A stretch of DNA of 64,000 nucleotides from Toxorhynchites rutilus septentrionalis (GCF_029784135.1 NC_073746.1:53893393-53957392), one strand, 5' to 3'; shown: positions 1 through 12,448, counted from the first letter of the stretch. The notes: generated by a model from the letters alone, not told the origin. Numbers and translations: made by a program.

Positions 1-200
1 ATATTTTATAGTCAACTGCGAAACACTTACCAAGCAATCACAGTAAACTGTTAACGATGATGAGAACTGATGAACCACGGGAGAATTTAAATATTGATGA
101 ACGGGTAAACTCTACGTGCTCACGCTAAGCAAACGTCAAACACAAATGATATTGAGTAGTGTTGTAAGATCTCTGCCGATTATGTTATAATTCAAATGTA

Positions 201-1118
201 CAGGGTGGGCCATTTAAAGTGGTAGGATTTGTTTTTGCAATAGCAAAGTAAAGAAGTGGAATTTAAATTTTTTTTTTTTTGAAATTCATTTATTTTGGTC
301 CAAGCAGATTTGTTCTAACTACTTTTTGATTATGATATCTCGTAAATGACCGCCTCTGGCCTTGACCGCAAAATGTGTCCTTTTTTCGGCATTTTCCATC
401 ACTTTGCCCAATGTTTCGGTCGATATGGCAGCAATTTCTTGTCGGATATTGTCTTTCAGCGCAGCCAGGGTCCTTGGTTTACCAGTGTATACCTTGGATT
501 TTAAATATCCCTATAAAAAAGTCAGGAGGCGTCAAATCAGGTGATCTCGGTGGCCAGTCATAATCACCGTTTTTCGATATTAATCTTCCGGGGAACATTT
601 CGCGCAATAATTTGGTCGTGGCAGCCGCTGTATGGCATGTAGCGCCGTCCTGTTGGAACCAGTAATTGTCCAATTCATTTTCACGAACAAATGGCAATAA
701 AAAATCGGTTATCATTGTCCGAACGATGGCGACCTGATGTCGATGGAATCTCTGCAACACTGGCTCGAACGGCATCAATATTCTCATCGAAACGTCTTGG
801 TCGTTGTCTGGACAGATGACTGGCATTACCAACACTACCAGACGATATAAATTTGGCATATAATCGACGTATAGTGTTGTCTCCAGGCGATGTTTTAACT
901 TTATTTTTATTTTTCCACGCACGTTTAGTTAACACAATTGAGAAGTTATTTTGAATGTACAGCTGAACAATTTCAGCGCATTGTTTAGGTGTGTATTGTT
1001 CCATGGTTAAAATTGTACTGAAATGACGCTTCCAACACGGTATGACATTTGTTAATCTGACATCTCTGTCAAAAGTTATGGGGTTGCCAGATGCTTCCAC
1101 TTTAAATGGCCCACCCTG
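201..1118 (-). mobile_element. Tc1/mariner-superfamily element, DD41D-type, internally deleted
   Basis: The ends are inverted repeats: both begin CAGGGTGGGCCATTTAAAGT, with 22 matching bases before they diverge. TA dinucleotides flank the element at 199-200 and 1119-1120, the target duplication expected for this superfamily. The length is 918 bp, short for an element of this type (usually about 1.2-1.4 kb), because the middle of the transposase is missing. The paralogous locus at 46640-46641 carries a single TA with no insert, which confirms the boundaries. Confidence 0.93.
319..1004 (-). pseudogene. DD41D-type transposase remnant
   Basis: Minus-strand reading begins at an ATG (1004-1002) giving MEQYTPKQCAEIV, followed by a helix-turn-helix DNA-binding region (IRRLYAKF, then a serine/arginine-rich linker). 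Around position 730 the reading jumps to the late catalytic part (RTMITDFLLPF, then WFQQDGATCHTA with the second catalytic D). The third acidic residue is in RSPDLTPPDFF, 42 residues after the second D, which gives DD41D spacing if aligned like mariner. The first catalytic D and roughly a hundred residues around it are deleted, and a frameshift near 490 separates the C-terminal tail (ending RDIIIKK and a stop at 319-321). It cannot encode an active transposase. The family spacing call is inference; the homology to Tc1/mariner transposases is clear. Confidence 0.85.
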
Positions 1119-1307
1119 TAGTTCTCATGTAAAATGATAGTGAAACCAAGGGATTACTCTAAAGAATCAATTGTAATATTAATTTGATAGTTATATCATC
1201 AGTGCATTAAACATTTCAAGATATTAGATCAAAGTATCCGAAAAATGATGTTGTCCGAAATATGATTCAGAACGGTACTCATTTCCATTTCATTTCCATT
1301 TCCAAGT

Positions 1308-1663
1308 ATGTTGTCCGAAAAATCAAATTTACCCCCCTTTTGTCCATGTGTGACTTTTTTCAAATATTCATAACTTTTGAACCACTGAACCAATTTAGAT
1401 GATCAGACCAGCTTCCAAGAAAAAATATAAAAATATATAGCGCCCTCTAGTTCAAAGCCATGAAAACAATAAAAACGTGTACAATCAATAATTACGAAAA
1501 TAAAACCCATTTTTTCAGCAAGTTTAATTTTTTTTTTTTTTTTTCATAAAATGTTAATAAAATTTGATATGCCGATCATCAGTGATTCAAAAGTTATGAA
1601 TTTTTGAACAAAGTCATTTTCGGGAAAAAATGGAAAAAAATGATTTTTCGGACCACCATTAAA
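1308..1663. repeat. MITE-like repeat with GTCCGAAAAATC ends, copy 1
   Basis: Starts near TTGTCCGAAAAATCA and ends near TGATTTTTCGGACCACC, so the ends form an imperfect inverted repeat. The internal sequence (for example the motif CGCCCTCTAG at about 1441-1450) recurs at 53150-53763 in the same orientation. There the repeat is interrupted by another MITE. It has no coding content. Confidence 0.65.
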
Positions 1664-1679
1664 AGGAAATGGGCAACCT

Positions 1680-1775
1680 AATGAAAAAATAAAAAATACG
1701 GGTCTAATGTTTTGCGATAAAGAATATAATTACCGCTTTTGACGAAAATCTGAGAACCACTATATCGCGACAAAT
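1680..1775. repeat. Short dispersed repeat, shared with 46018-46105
   Basis: The stretch containing AAAAATACGGGTC and, further on, GAAAATCTGAGAACCA recurs in direct orientation at 46018-46105 with moderate divergence. At the other site it lies a few hundred bases from copy 2 of the 1-1283 repeat. It is probably a fragment of a high-copy mosquito repeat; the class is unknown. Confidence 0.6.
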
Positions 1776-4590
1776 AAATTTGATTGCGTTTTGTTCTGTG
1801 TTTCGAATTCCCGACCAGACCCGACCAGAAGAATAATCACTATGAACCATATTATTAAAATAACCAAAAGAAGTACCGTATAAATAATATCGATAGCGTG
1901 TAGAGAGTTAAAGATTATTAAATTTTCATTTTAAAAATCAAGTGTTCGGAATTTGAGACAAAATGGTACTGTTTCAAATCGATTTAATTGTAATGAATCT
2001 AAACACTAACGTTGTAGTCAGTATTCTTCCAAATCTCCGTATTATAGCTTACGAAATCGTACTCTTTAGCTGGCCCAGAAGAGAGGATGAAATTGCAGGA
2101 CATCGAGTGTACTCAATTGTGAGCTGTAAAACCAGAAGGCAAAAAAACAAACGGAGACTGCAAAAACATTCACTTCGAGAAAATGGCTGCATTGTGTGAG
2201 TGGGACAAGTAAGAGAGGGGATAATGGGTGACTAAAATGTTTTGTGTTCGTCGGCGCAATTCGGGCTCTTGTATTAATCTACCCCGAGTGTGTTAGTTGG
2301 ATGCAGTTTGTGGATGAGTGGATGAGCAGCTTCATTTTTCGATAGTTTTTCTAAGGAAAAGTTAGCACTCTTGTGCGGTTTTCTGGTGATGAGTGTTTCT
2401 GCTATTGCTCAACTTGATTTTGTATTACACCCTGCTCGCATCCGACGTTTCAGACGGCCTTCATCTAATTCACCCTCCGTACATAACGTACTATAAGTTG
2501 CCAAACTGAAATCTTTTCCCACGGAATAAGGTCAGCTCATAACAATTATTTTTTATTGTTAGAGCATAAAAATGCACTGCGCTCAAACGAACTGTGTACA
2601 GTTCATTATTTTCTAATTACGAAACAAAGCTGAAGTTGGATAGAACAAAACTACAGTTCATGGTAAATTCAAATAATCTTTGGACAACTGGTGTTGCCCA
2701 ATGACCCAAGTGATTACATACAGTTTGTGATATTGCACTTCAATGGAAAACGGAACTACCGAGCGAAGAAATTGCTTTCGCCTTAAGGGTGCGCTATCCT
2801 GAATTTTCTAAAATTGCAGGTTTAGTAAAAAACTTATGAAACTTTTCGAAATAATTATAGCTTGTTCTCTTAAGTAGTAAATTGTTTTCAGTTTAAACTG
2901 AACAAATATTATTTGCTTGTTACTCCATGTCAAGATATTTTTCATTTCATAAAATCACGCTTTACTTTACGAATTTTAGCAGTGCTCATTCTTCAAAAGA
3001 AGGCTCGCACCATATACTGGATATCAACACTTATCCCTTCCAATGGCGAACCACCGAAAAGCCTTTGATTGAACCTCAGACTTCGAATTGAAACATTGAC
3101 TCCATCGAGCCGAACGTTTAGCTAATCCCTGGAAAACCTCCCTTCATGCCATCGCCTGTTTGTACAAAATCACCACTAATCTTCATGGTCATCATCATTC
3201 TCATTCTGACCCCAAACGAAACCGCTGTGTGATGAAATCAGAAAACAGAAAGCAGTTGAGAATAATCCAACGAGCAGCATCATTTATATCTTCATCTTTT
3301 ATACTTTGAATTGGTAACGATTCTATTACCACATTTTTGATACCAACCACCTCCAACCAGCTCCTGATGGACGTTTTACTCCTCGTAGGCAATTGAGAGG
3401 AAAACAGAGCGTAGATTGTGGTTTTGGGATTGGGCACGATGGGATGGAAAAGTGTACATCTCAATTACGAATGAAAGAACTTAAGTGGGGATAGGAGGAT
3501 GCACAGCTAGACTTGAAGAGTGTGAATAACGGTTCTGCTGGGTATAAGAATAAAGATATTTACCACGCAAACACTCCATCGGGAGGATGGTGAATGTGGG
3601 AGGAGAAAATATAGAAATTATGACGATGGTAAATAGACGTGTACTCAGTGGAAAACATTGATTGTACGGATTGAAATTTCTTTTGATAACGTACTCAGCT
3701 TATCGCTCCAAACCGCTGTGCGAATATATGTTCAAACAGTTCATGGCAGGTACGATTGACCTGGCATGAATTCGAAAATTGAATCGGGATTTTCTGCAGA
3801 TTTTATATTTTGATTGATGCGAATTAAACTTTAATTAAAAAATAATTCAATCCAGTACGAGTTTAAATGCTTTGCGGAGCACAAGCGTGAAAAGCAAGTG
3901 TACGCGAATACATGAATATGTCTACGGTGTGTGAATCAGTTAAAATAAACTGGTATTATCCCAACGTCATTTAAGTGCCGGCTGGGCGTATGAATACCAT
4001 TCGTTTATGCTATTGTTTGCATGTAGTGGGTGGTTGGTTTGGTTTGCAAAACCAACAGTCTTGACTACTTATGCATCGAGTGTTGTGTGTTGCTACGTGA
4101 GCATGACGATAGATGAGAATGCAACTATGATCAGAGTGGATTGGAATCATTTGCATTCTACGTATTCATTGATTGTTGACCACAACCAACTGTCAATACT
4201 TTCGGACTTGAATGTATAATTTTCAGCAATAATTCTATATTCGGATCGCTCGAACAGCCGAAATTTTCGCTAAAGGTTTTGGTACCAATGATGAACAATC
4301 TTCAAAAACAGTGCGAACACATAAGTTCAAGACTACACAATTAGCAACTATACTCCGAAACTAATAGTGAAAAACAATTCATTCTAATATTTGAAGAATT
4401 ACGAATTTTTAGCACCAATCGATTTGAATACTCCCTCATTTATGGGAAAAGACAAGAGCCACAGGATGCCAAATCAGGTGAATACGTCAGATTATTTAGA
4501 ACGCGATGAGAATATTTTGCTTTTTTTTCACTGGTGCAATTTCTGCACAATTTCACATGTTTTATTCGTTAGTTATAGAACCTTCCTACT
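1776..4590. other. No recognised gene
   Basis: A+T-rich sequence. Short reading frames exist (plus-strand 78 codons from 1963, minus-strand 87 codons from 3464), but none shows a recognisable domain, a codon bias I can judge, or splice context. I see no transposon termini here. Confidence 0.5.
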
Positions 4591-4872
4591 CTTCTTCTTC
4601 TTCTTAAATGACACTAACGTTCCTAGAGAAACTTTCGCCGTCTCAATGAAGGCGTTACTGGTGTCATTTTTATCGGTAGTACTTGGTTGAGATTCTCTAT
4701 ACCAAATAACACGCCCTGAATATATCCTGAATGGCAAGCTCTAGAATACGCGTGCTCACAGTACAAATCGGATGAAATTTCTTCAATGAAAAATCCCACG
4801 ACCAGAACGGGAATCGAACTCGAACCCCCTGCATGATAATGTGTAACGCTAACCACTCAGCCATGGAAGCAC
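4591..4872 (-). mobile_element. tRNA-derived SINE, copy 1
   Basis: Read on the minus strand: a tRNA-like head with a B-box-like GGTTCGA..CC region (here GAGTTCGATTCCCG) and an A-box-like stretch (TGGCTGAGTGGTTAGCGTTA). A unique body follows (GGCGAAAGTTTC.. ..AACGTTAGTGTC), ending in (AAG)n, visible on the plus strand as CTTCTTCTTCTTCTT at 4591. It is the most diverged of the long copies. I see no clear target duplication. The family resembles Feilai-type mosquito SINEs in organisation; the name is not proven. Confidence 0.82.
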
Positions 4873-4937
4873 ATAATGTGGAGAAATTAGCGCACTTTTC
4901 TGGAACCCGAACGATGAGATATAGAAGAATGAGTGTC

Positions 4938-4972
4938 TTCAGAAATGCATTAAATATGCCATTTCTGAAGAA
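4938..4972. repeat. Small hairpin
   Basis: Arms CTTCAGAAATG and CATTTCTGAAG are perfectly complementary (11 bp) around a loop of about 13 nt. There is no associated gene, so its role is unknown and it may be chance. Confidence 0.5.
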
Positions 4973-5319
4973 GCATAAAAGTTTGGCTTTGCTTTAAGTT
5001 GATCAAAACCTTTTCACAGACGAATCCTTCTGACGGTGATTTGGTTGGCATTGATATTTTTTTTAATATTTAATATTTAAGATCGCTGCAAATGGTCGAT
5101 TTAGTCAATTTAAACGACTTCGCGTTTTTTTAACCAGAAATGGGTGTTCAAAATTAATATTCAGTTCGCCGCTTCCATCAAGTGTTTGAGACAAAATGAA
5201 TAATGTTGAACTTTTCAGCACCGAGATATGAAACATTTCAATACAAACTTCTGTCAAAGCATTCCATATCCGACCACCAGGAGCGCTGCTGTAAAATAAA
5301 CAGTGTATACAGATATTCA

Positions 5320-5909
5320 ATGACTCGAGTTTTATGTGTGAGGAATGTAGCAGTTCTGACCGATAGACCGACAGTTAGATTACTGAGTTTACTGAAATAC
5401 CATTTTCAACTGGAATCGGTGGAGGTCCCATCAATTCGTCTGGAATCGAAAGAAAACTGTCGAACATGTAAACTCTTGAGAAGAACCGCCAAACGCATCG
5501 GCGCTAGGTTTGAAACAGGATTAATATGGAGAGAGGGCGACATATTTCACCCTGAAAGCTGTTCGATGGTAGTAAAACGACTCAAGAGTTCCAAGTTACG
5601 AATGAAGGGAAATCCCGGAGTGCGTGTTGAACTGCAAGGTCTAGCTGACGAGTACGTAGAAAAGAGCTATGTTCATCATATGAAATGCTGGGCTGGGCAT
5701 ATGAAATGCTGAGCTGGGCCTTCGTAAAACCCCAATAGGAAAAATTCAGTATTTACCATTAAATTCCGTCATAAATCCGAAGAAACCTGACATGGTTCGT
5801 ATAAGACACCACTGCGAAGGCGGCGTATCACTGAACGATAAACTCCTAAAAAGTACAGATATGTTGACCACATTATCTGGGGTTATTAACAGTTTCCGTA
5901 AAGGATAAA
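5320..5909 (+). pseudogene. BEL/Pao LTR-retrotransposon pol fragment
   Basis: Two plus-strand frames together read like the N-terminal part of a BEL/Pao reverse transcriptase region. In the first frame (to about 5700), RFETGLIWREG is followed by a P-E-S motif and, later, DEYVEKSY. In the second frame (from 5732), IQYLPLNSVINPKKPDMVR and VSLNDKLLKSTDMLTTLSGV continue the same domain. A 21-bp tandem duplication at 5678-5719 and a one-base frame change separate them, and a stop at 5907-5909 ends the match. No LTRs, protease, catalytic YxDD or integrase are visible nearby, so this is a dead scrap of pol. The family call rests on recognised motif order, not on a search. Confidence 0.75.
5678..5719. 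repeat. 21-bp tandem duplication in the pol scrap
   Basis: Two adjacent 21-bp units, 5678-5698 and 5699-5719, differ at a single base (GGGCTGGG versus GAGCTGGG). The second unit creates an in-frame TGA that closes the first reading frame. Confidence 0.9.
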
Positions 5910-6031
5910 CTTCGGCATTTGTGATAACTTTCGTGTTTCACCAAATAAAGGTTCGCGCAGCAGATCGACATCCTGAATCCGGCAATAGATGTGCTTATAT
6001 TTTCTCATTAGTTCACATATTAGTTTTTACA

Positions 6032-6065
<34 letters not shown>

Positions 6066-7982
6066 GGAGGTTGTGTCCGGTCGTGTCGTGTTGGATGAGG
6101 TATAACTACGCTGTTATTTTGTTCAAGTCGCTTGTTAATAACTTCGGATATTATTTTAAGCACACACAAACTTATATCCGCTTTGCGCTCTTCTCAACAG
6201 AAGCCCTTTCTATTAATATTTCCAGTCTGGATAGCTTAGCCGTCATCCTTGATGAAGAGAGTTTCGCAACTGACATGTGAAACCAAATCACACACAAAAT
6301 TCCTGAACATTGAGATCTTGGTGACCCGAAGATAATCAGCTTGATTATCCTCCACACAAATGTGCAGCTCGGAACCATAATGCAATGGCTTCAGTTTGAT
6401 GCAGTGATTGCAATGCCAGACACATCAGCGCGTAAGTAATTTGGTCGCGTCCACAGCTCAATCCGGAACAAAGACAAGTGATGACGCAAAACAAGGAATA
6501 ACAAGCGATGTTCATTGCTTCGTATCTAGAACCATACTGAAAGTTTTCCGACGATGACGATGCTGAATTAAAGAGGCTTTAAACTTTTCAGTTCATTCGC
6601 CTCTAGCCAAGTTTGCCTCAGCGAGATCCAACATTTATGCTGCAGACAAATATTCCCCTTCGTTTTTGTTGTTAACGGTGACTTTAAATCATTCCCCTTC
6701 GTTGATCGCCGATAAGTTGCTCGTTATTGACGGCATGCGTTGGGAAGCTCACAGATGAGTAGAACAAATGTTTGAAAAAATGGGAATTCTTATTTTCATC
6801 AATTTAAACCTTTCATACATCAGGGGATTGTTTTATATAGCATAAAAAACAAATTAGGGAACATCCGATTCGTTTGGTATGTAAATCGTCTAAATCCGGT
6901 CTGATTTGGCACCCTTAATGAAAGACGTAGTTCTACGTAAAAAAAACCACTAAAAGAAGAAATTTCTCACAGAGTTGAGTTCCCTGTAATAGACAAGGTA
7001 ATCGGAAACTCAAGCAATTTAGTTCTTGTAAATACACTATTGAACAATTCATAGTCCACTGACATGCTAATAGGAATCAAACTCTTTTAATTTAATTTTT
7101 ACTCATACAACCCGTTTCCAAAATCATACCGTCGCCTTTTCGTCTGCTTTACTATTACTGGAGTTAGCAAGCGACCTCATAACTCATGGATTTTAATGGT
7201 CCTTCCGAAACATCCGATTCTAGACGAGGTTATCTACTCCATATGAATTCGGATGAAAATTCTACGGTATGAGTTATGTACAAAAATATAGCGAGCGAGC
7301 GATTATTTTTGTGTGATTTCACTCGGCCAGGAAAATCGTTGATTAATTCCCACCCGCTTTTATTTTGAGCATTTGTTTCCTTTTTCGGGGCGAGTAAATG
7401 TTCCCCTTTTTTTGCCTAAGGTTACCTCAGTACAAGATAACACTGAACGACAAGCTGCATCTAACCAGCAGTTATCGGAAAAGACGACCTTTTTAACACG
7501 TCAATGGAAGGGTAAAATGCCTACATGTCTACATGTTGCCTACATGCCTACATGTTGCCTGAATTTCTTTGCCTCTGTTGGATCTGATGAAATATACCTC
7601 AATGACGTCTATAAATGCATCACTGCGTGAAATTACACAATTAATGTTCAAATCATCGCCATCAATGTCACATAAATCAGGGAGTGGAGAAACCGCACGA
7701 GCGAAAAGAATCCCCGTTCGTGCACGAAATTCATTGAGGGTTCTCCATCGATTTATATTGACCACTGAGAATAAAATAGAGGCGAAGTAATAACCAATCA
7801 TCTAACAATGATCGTTTTTCATTATAATCCCCTTCGGGTAACGTCAAATGGAATTTCAAAATGAAAAAGGTTCTCCAATGACCGTGACTGTTTAATTGTA
7901 ACAGTTGGTCTGCTGTAGCATTTCTAGCTAATAAAATCCGACGTGAACTGAAATTTCAAGGAAAACTAAGAGAATTTATCAT
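5910..7982. other. No recognised gene; microsatellite and short tandem
   Basis: Contains an A-run followed by (TA)n at 6031-6065 and a 19-bp unit beginning GCCTACATG repeated twice at 7519-7556. The minus-strand 90-codon frame 7801-7529 (containing PLPDLCDIDGDDLNI) is uninterrupted, but I do not recognise it and see no start or splice context that would support a gene. Confidence 0.5.
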
Positions 7983-8097
7983 TTAAGTGCGATTCACATA
8001 CAACATGCACGTCACGTTCACGTCCCGTCACGTTCCGTTACGTCAGTTATTCTACCATGCAATTCTTATGAAAACATTCACATACACCGGCAACGTA

Positions 8098-9808
8098 CGG
8101 TGGGGCGGGGCTAGTTGGTCATTTTTGAATAAATTTGGTTATAACTTTGTAGTACGAAGTTTTACGTTAGAATGTTATGTAACACTATGAAGCTTACCTT
8201 TTACTCTTTCAATGAAAAATAACCAGAGAATCAATTATTTAACATTTTTCTTTTATTTAACGTCTTTATATTTCAGAATAAATTGACCAACTAACCCCAC
8301 ACACGGGGTAAATTGATCAATAATAGGCATGTTATTTTAGAGCAAATAATAAGCGTTTTTCCATTAGAAGTTTCCTTCATTATAAATAAATTAATTAAAT
8401 CAATACAAAAACAGTTAACTAATATCATGTAGCAAGTAAAAAAACTAATTAATGAAAATTTCAAATTCTCATCGTTGAAAATTAGTCAGACAATCTTTTC
8501 TAACGATTTCGTTTCTCTTCAACTTTGTGGCAAACCAGAGATGCCAGGTTTGAAGACATGTCTTCATTTTGAAGACATTTGATTTTGTGAAGACATTTTG
8601 AAGACATTATGAAAAATGTGAAGACATTTCAGTATGATAGCGTACGTGGATTTCTAAAAGATATTATTTCCATGAAATTCTAACTATTGGGCGAAAATAT
8701 CTTCAAAAAAAGGGCTTTAGTCTCAGCGAAAGAAGCAGTCCGAATACATATTGTCTCTAGTAGACATAATTTCATTTGCGCTCGAAAATTCGAATTATTG
8801 TGACATTGAATTTCTATTATTTTAGCCCTACTATACAATAGATTAATCTAAATCTTTCAAACGACCACTTCACAAATCGAAGATTTTCGGATTACATACC
8901 TATTCTACAATTAGTTTCATGGATATGGTTTCAGTTATAACCAAAATTTCAAAGCTGAAATTAACAAATAGAGTTATCACAGTTCCGTTTTTGTGTGAAG
9001 AACTTTCCTCCGATGTTATGGTGAGGACATTTTCTCGTACCATGTCAAGACTTTTGAAAAAAAAATCACCTGGCATCCCTGCGACGCACAACCGCTTGCA
9101 TTCTTGCTTACATTTGTTTTGATGACATTTGTACCGTTCGACCCAAAGTATACAGAAATAGCCTCCAGGTATGCTACATTACTCAATGCGTTATTGTGAG
9201 TTCTGATATTCAACGTAAGTGTTTATTATATTTAATGAAAATTTTACAGCAAAAAATATAAATTTGACAATTATATTACAAGTGGTTTGTGTGGTTGTTG
9301 TCTCGTTTCAAATGCACTGGGTTTAGCAGTAAAAAATATGCTTTCTATATTTGTTTATAGCTTGCGTAATGAAACACGGCATACCGGAAAATTTTATATG
9401 CGTTGCTCTCAAACGAGCAATTTGTGTGGCCAACTTGCCCCTCTATATATGAAAAAGAATATTCATGAAAATTCAACAAAAATAATTTTGAAAGCGATTT
9501 CCATTAACACTCAAAGCTAACACGTACAATAAAGCATTGTTCTACGTTTGAGCCGATTTTTTTCATGGTTATTAACCGGTTTTAGAACACATTTTATAAT
9601 GCGAAAACTGTGAATGATTTTTGGCGAAATCGGAACAATGTCCGTATTTTTTAACCTACTTAATAAAAAGTTTTTCCGATTTGATTATTTTTTTGTATCA
9701 ACAATTAGCTATTTTTCATCCATAGATCGCTTATTTTTTGGACGCTCAAATTCCAAGATATCGTCACTGTCCAACTTACCCGTATGGCCAACTAGCCCCG
9801 CCCTACCC
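8098..9808. mobile_element. TA-flanked MITE inserted in the outer MITE
   Basis: The ends match in inverted orientation at 22 of the first 25 bases; both contain GGGCGGGGCTAGTTGG. TA occurs directly outside each end (8096-8097 and 9809-9810), the pattern of Tc1/mariner-type or other TA-targeting MITEs. The internal sequence is A+T-rich and non-coding except for the hAT-like insertion at 8536-9081. Without that insertion the element is about 1.17 kb. Confidence 0.85.
8536..9081 (+). mobile_element. hAT-like non-autonomous element, shorter copy
   Basis: Begins CAGAGATGCCAGG and ends CCTGGCATCCCTG. It matches the 837-bp element at 29143-29979 in inverted orientation but has lost internal sequence (546 bp). 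A degraded reading (QYDSVRGFLKDIISMKF, then a stop) parallels an open stretch in the other copy. The 8-bp flanks (TGGCAAAC and CGACGCAC) are too different to call a target duplication. Confidence 0.78.
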
Positions 9809-10318
9809 TAATGACCCGTCAGCATACGTTCAACGAAAACGACCAGCAGGATTTGTAGAAAAGAATAATTGACGGAGACGGACGGCTCGTTGGGTTTTTG
9901 TCTGGGCTTTGTGTCTCGGCTTTTGTTCTGATTTTGGCTGCATTTTTTATGCCAACATATCTCCCAGTTTCAAATTTCTCAGTCAAAATCAATTCACGAC
10001 TAGCTGAGAAAAACAGTCTATATATTGTTATTGTTAACAAGGGTCGGAGCTACAGGTTTTAGGCATTTAAATAATATGGTTCAATGATTTTCATTGATTT
10101 TTTCTAAATTTAGGACTGATTCTAGGCATGCTGATTTGAAAGAGGGAATTGCAATTTGAAATTGCTGTAGATGACGACACCATGAATAGCATTGAATAAA
10201 TCATTCGTTTGACATTTGACGTGACTGGTGCAAGCATTGACTGCATGTGTGAATTGGTGGAGACGTTGACGGAACGTAGACGTTCTTTTCCGTAACGTTC
10301 TATGTGAATCGCACATTA

Positions 10319-12448
10319 CTCATCATACACTGAATTGTTACTATTTTTTACAATTTTTGTGTTTTGTGTAGAAATAAAATAAAATTAAATATAGTAAATT
10401 CTGATTTTTACGAGCTTAATCTTAGATAGACGCATTAAATGACGCCGAGTACGACTAGTTTGAAAAAAGCATAGATTAGGGTTGGATAAATAGTACAGCA
10501 GCTGAAAATTTAAAATTCCAATTACTATTTGTTGAATGTACCTACCAGTTTGCAAATGCCCATTCGGATGGATATTATTGTCACTTCTTAACAAAAACGA
10601 CGGTATCTATCACTATTTGCTCAGGCCTCTCGTATCGCTCGTCCTTCATCAAAATCCTTTCAAAATAAGAACGAAATTTCAAAATATAATCTATTCAGAA
10701 CAAAATGGAAACCATCCACATTTTTAACTTGTCGGGGGTTCATCCTTCTTGTGGATATCGCTCTAACTATCTCGTTGTTTTTAAATGCAAATCCTGAAAA
10801 TCATTAATTTCAACCCTACAAAGCATTGGGATTCAAGCGCTATGGAAATTCGCAGGGCTTTTCTTTTCGTTTAATCCCGGGTGACAACGGTCCTCGAGCG
10901 AGAAAAAATATATCACGCGCTGTTGGGCTATGACACCGTTATCCTTGCGCGCCCATCCGTCACCTCAAGTAATGGTTTCTTATCAGAGTGGGATTGTTTA
11001 CGATATCCTTCTGGGGCAAATCTGATTAGGGATGGAAAGCAGCATGATAATGCCGCTTGCTTTGTTCGAATACTTAGAGCTTCGCCGAACCGAGTATTTA
11101 CTCAGTTCCGGAAGCCACGAAAGAAAGCAGGAAATGACTTTAAATTTAGTGGATGAAGCTGAACAACAGCGCTCTTCGAAAATGTCGTGCAGAGGAGTCC
11201 GAGGAATGCGCCCCTCAAAAAAGTCAGCAATCTGAGCGTTGTTTTGGAATACCTGAGAAGATATGAGGTGACAGAAGGTTCGCTTTTGTGGAAGAAAATA
11301 TTTGTGTAGTAAATCATCCTACAATAGAGCCCAAAGAAAGATTGTTTTGACCGAGGGTACACTTCAAAATGAAGATAATTGTTAGGTGAGAGTTGTGGCG
11401 CTCTGAGACAAAGATTAATCTTACATAGAATTTTCCTTTGTAGGATTGACGTTAACGATTTTGTGAATGTAACAACTTCTGAATTGTTTTGAGCAGTTGA
11501 TTTCTAACACGAAAACTGTGATTATGCAGTGAATGTGCCTAAAAAAACTTAACATCCGCCAACAGTTATATTCGATCGCCTAGAAACTGGACGAAACGTG
11601 ATATTCGAATATATGCTCGTTTCATAATCTGTAATAAAACACCATATTAAAAGAAAAATCTGTTTTAGATAGAACAAATTTCAACTACATCATAGCAAAA
11701 GAATTGTATTTCTTAACTATCATTTATCAATTAGTATTTGTACCGTCAGATTATTAATAACCTTCCAAAAGTGTTCAATTCTGTGTAAATCAAGGACAAA
11801 TTATTTTTCTTGAAGGAAGATGGTAAATAACCCGAAAGTTTAAATACTGAACTGAACCTTTTTTTTTCAAAAACAAGAATGAGATTCCAAAATAGAGACG
11901 ACTGACTGTTGGGAACAAATTAACATTATCAACACCACTTCACCATAACATGCAAGGAGTATTGTCACGATAAAACTGTAACTCCCCAGTCATATCACTA
12001 TTTGTACATATGAAGAGTGGCTGTTTGCATGACAAAAATTACTCGTTTTCTAACGACATAAATATGTTTTCTCATCACGATATGATGAGGGAAATATAAC
12101 AAAATATTCACTGACAAAAACATTCAAGTATATCCACATCGATTCGTTCATCAAACTAACCACTCTAACTCCCAATTTTTCAATCAATTTCCTAAAAAAA
12201 ACACTTTGAAGTTCCTGAGAAGTGATCGGTATCAAAAACAAATCAATCCCTACCGGGTGCCATCGAAGGCATCCAGCCAGCATGTTCGCAAAATGAGAAG
12301 TTTTCCAAATCTATCGCTCATAGCCTCAGCCATCCTTCAAAGAATTTCATAAGCGAACTTTCGAAGACTAATTTAAAAACTTTCACTGCTTATACGAGTG
12401 ACTATCCGCAGCGAAGCACGCTGTTAGGAAACTATCCTCAGCTGGCGG
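10319..12448. other. No recognised gene
   Basis: A+T-rich. A plus-strand 91-codon frame at 10881-11156 and an overlapping minus-strand 86-codon frame at 11362-11102 are open, but I recognise neither. No repeat termini or RNA genes are evident. Confidence 0.5.

Larger units (their letters stand above)
1..1283. repeat. Dispersed repeat, copy 1, split by a transposon
   Basis: Bases 1-200 and 1121-1283 together match, in inverted orientation, an uninterrupted segment at 46499-46840. The two halves are separated here only by the 918-bp element at 201-1118 plus one extra TA. The repeat probably continues left of the window. It has no coding potential that I can recognise, and its class (LTR fragment, MITE or other) cannot be decided from two copies. 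Copy 1 also carries a short local duplication near 1240-1258 that is absent from copy 2. Confidence 0.85.
7986..10315. mobile_element. Outer MITE of a three-level nest
   Basis: The termini are inverted repeats sharing GTGCGATTCACATA (left 7987-8000, right ending 10314), followed on both sides by ACGT-rich sequence. TTA lies immediately outside both ends (7983-7985 and 10316-10318), a candidate 3-bp target duplication. Removing the inner element (8098-9808 with its TA duplicate) leaves a MITE of about 0.6 kb. No coding region belongs to it. Confidence 0.75.

Noticed and set aside
1..200. Interpretation of the window-edge repeat as an LTR
   Set aside because: The second copy is inverted and lacks TG..CA ends or retroelement coding nearby.
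7529..7801. Minus-strand 90-codon frame that looked protein-like
   Set aside because: Contains a plausible acidic stretch but matches no family I know, and overlaps a short tandem repeat.
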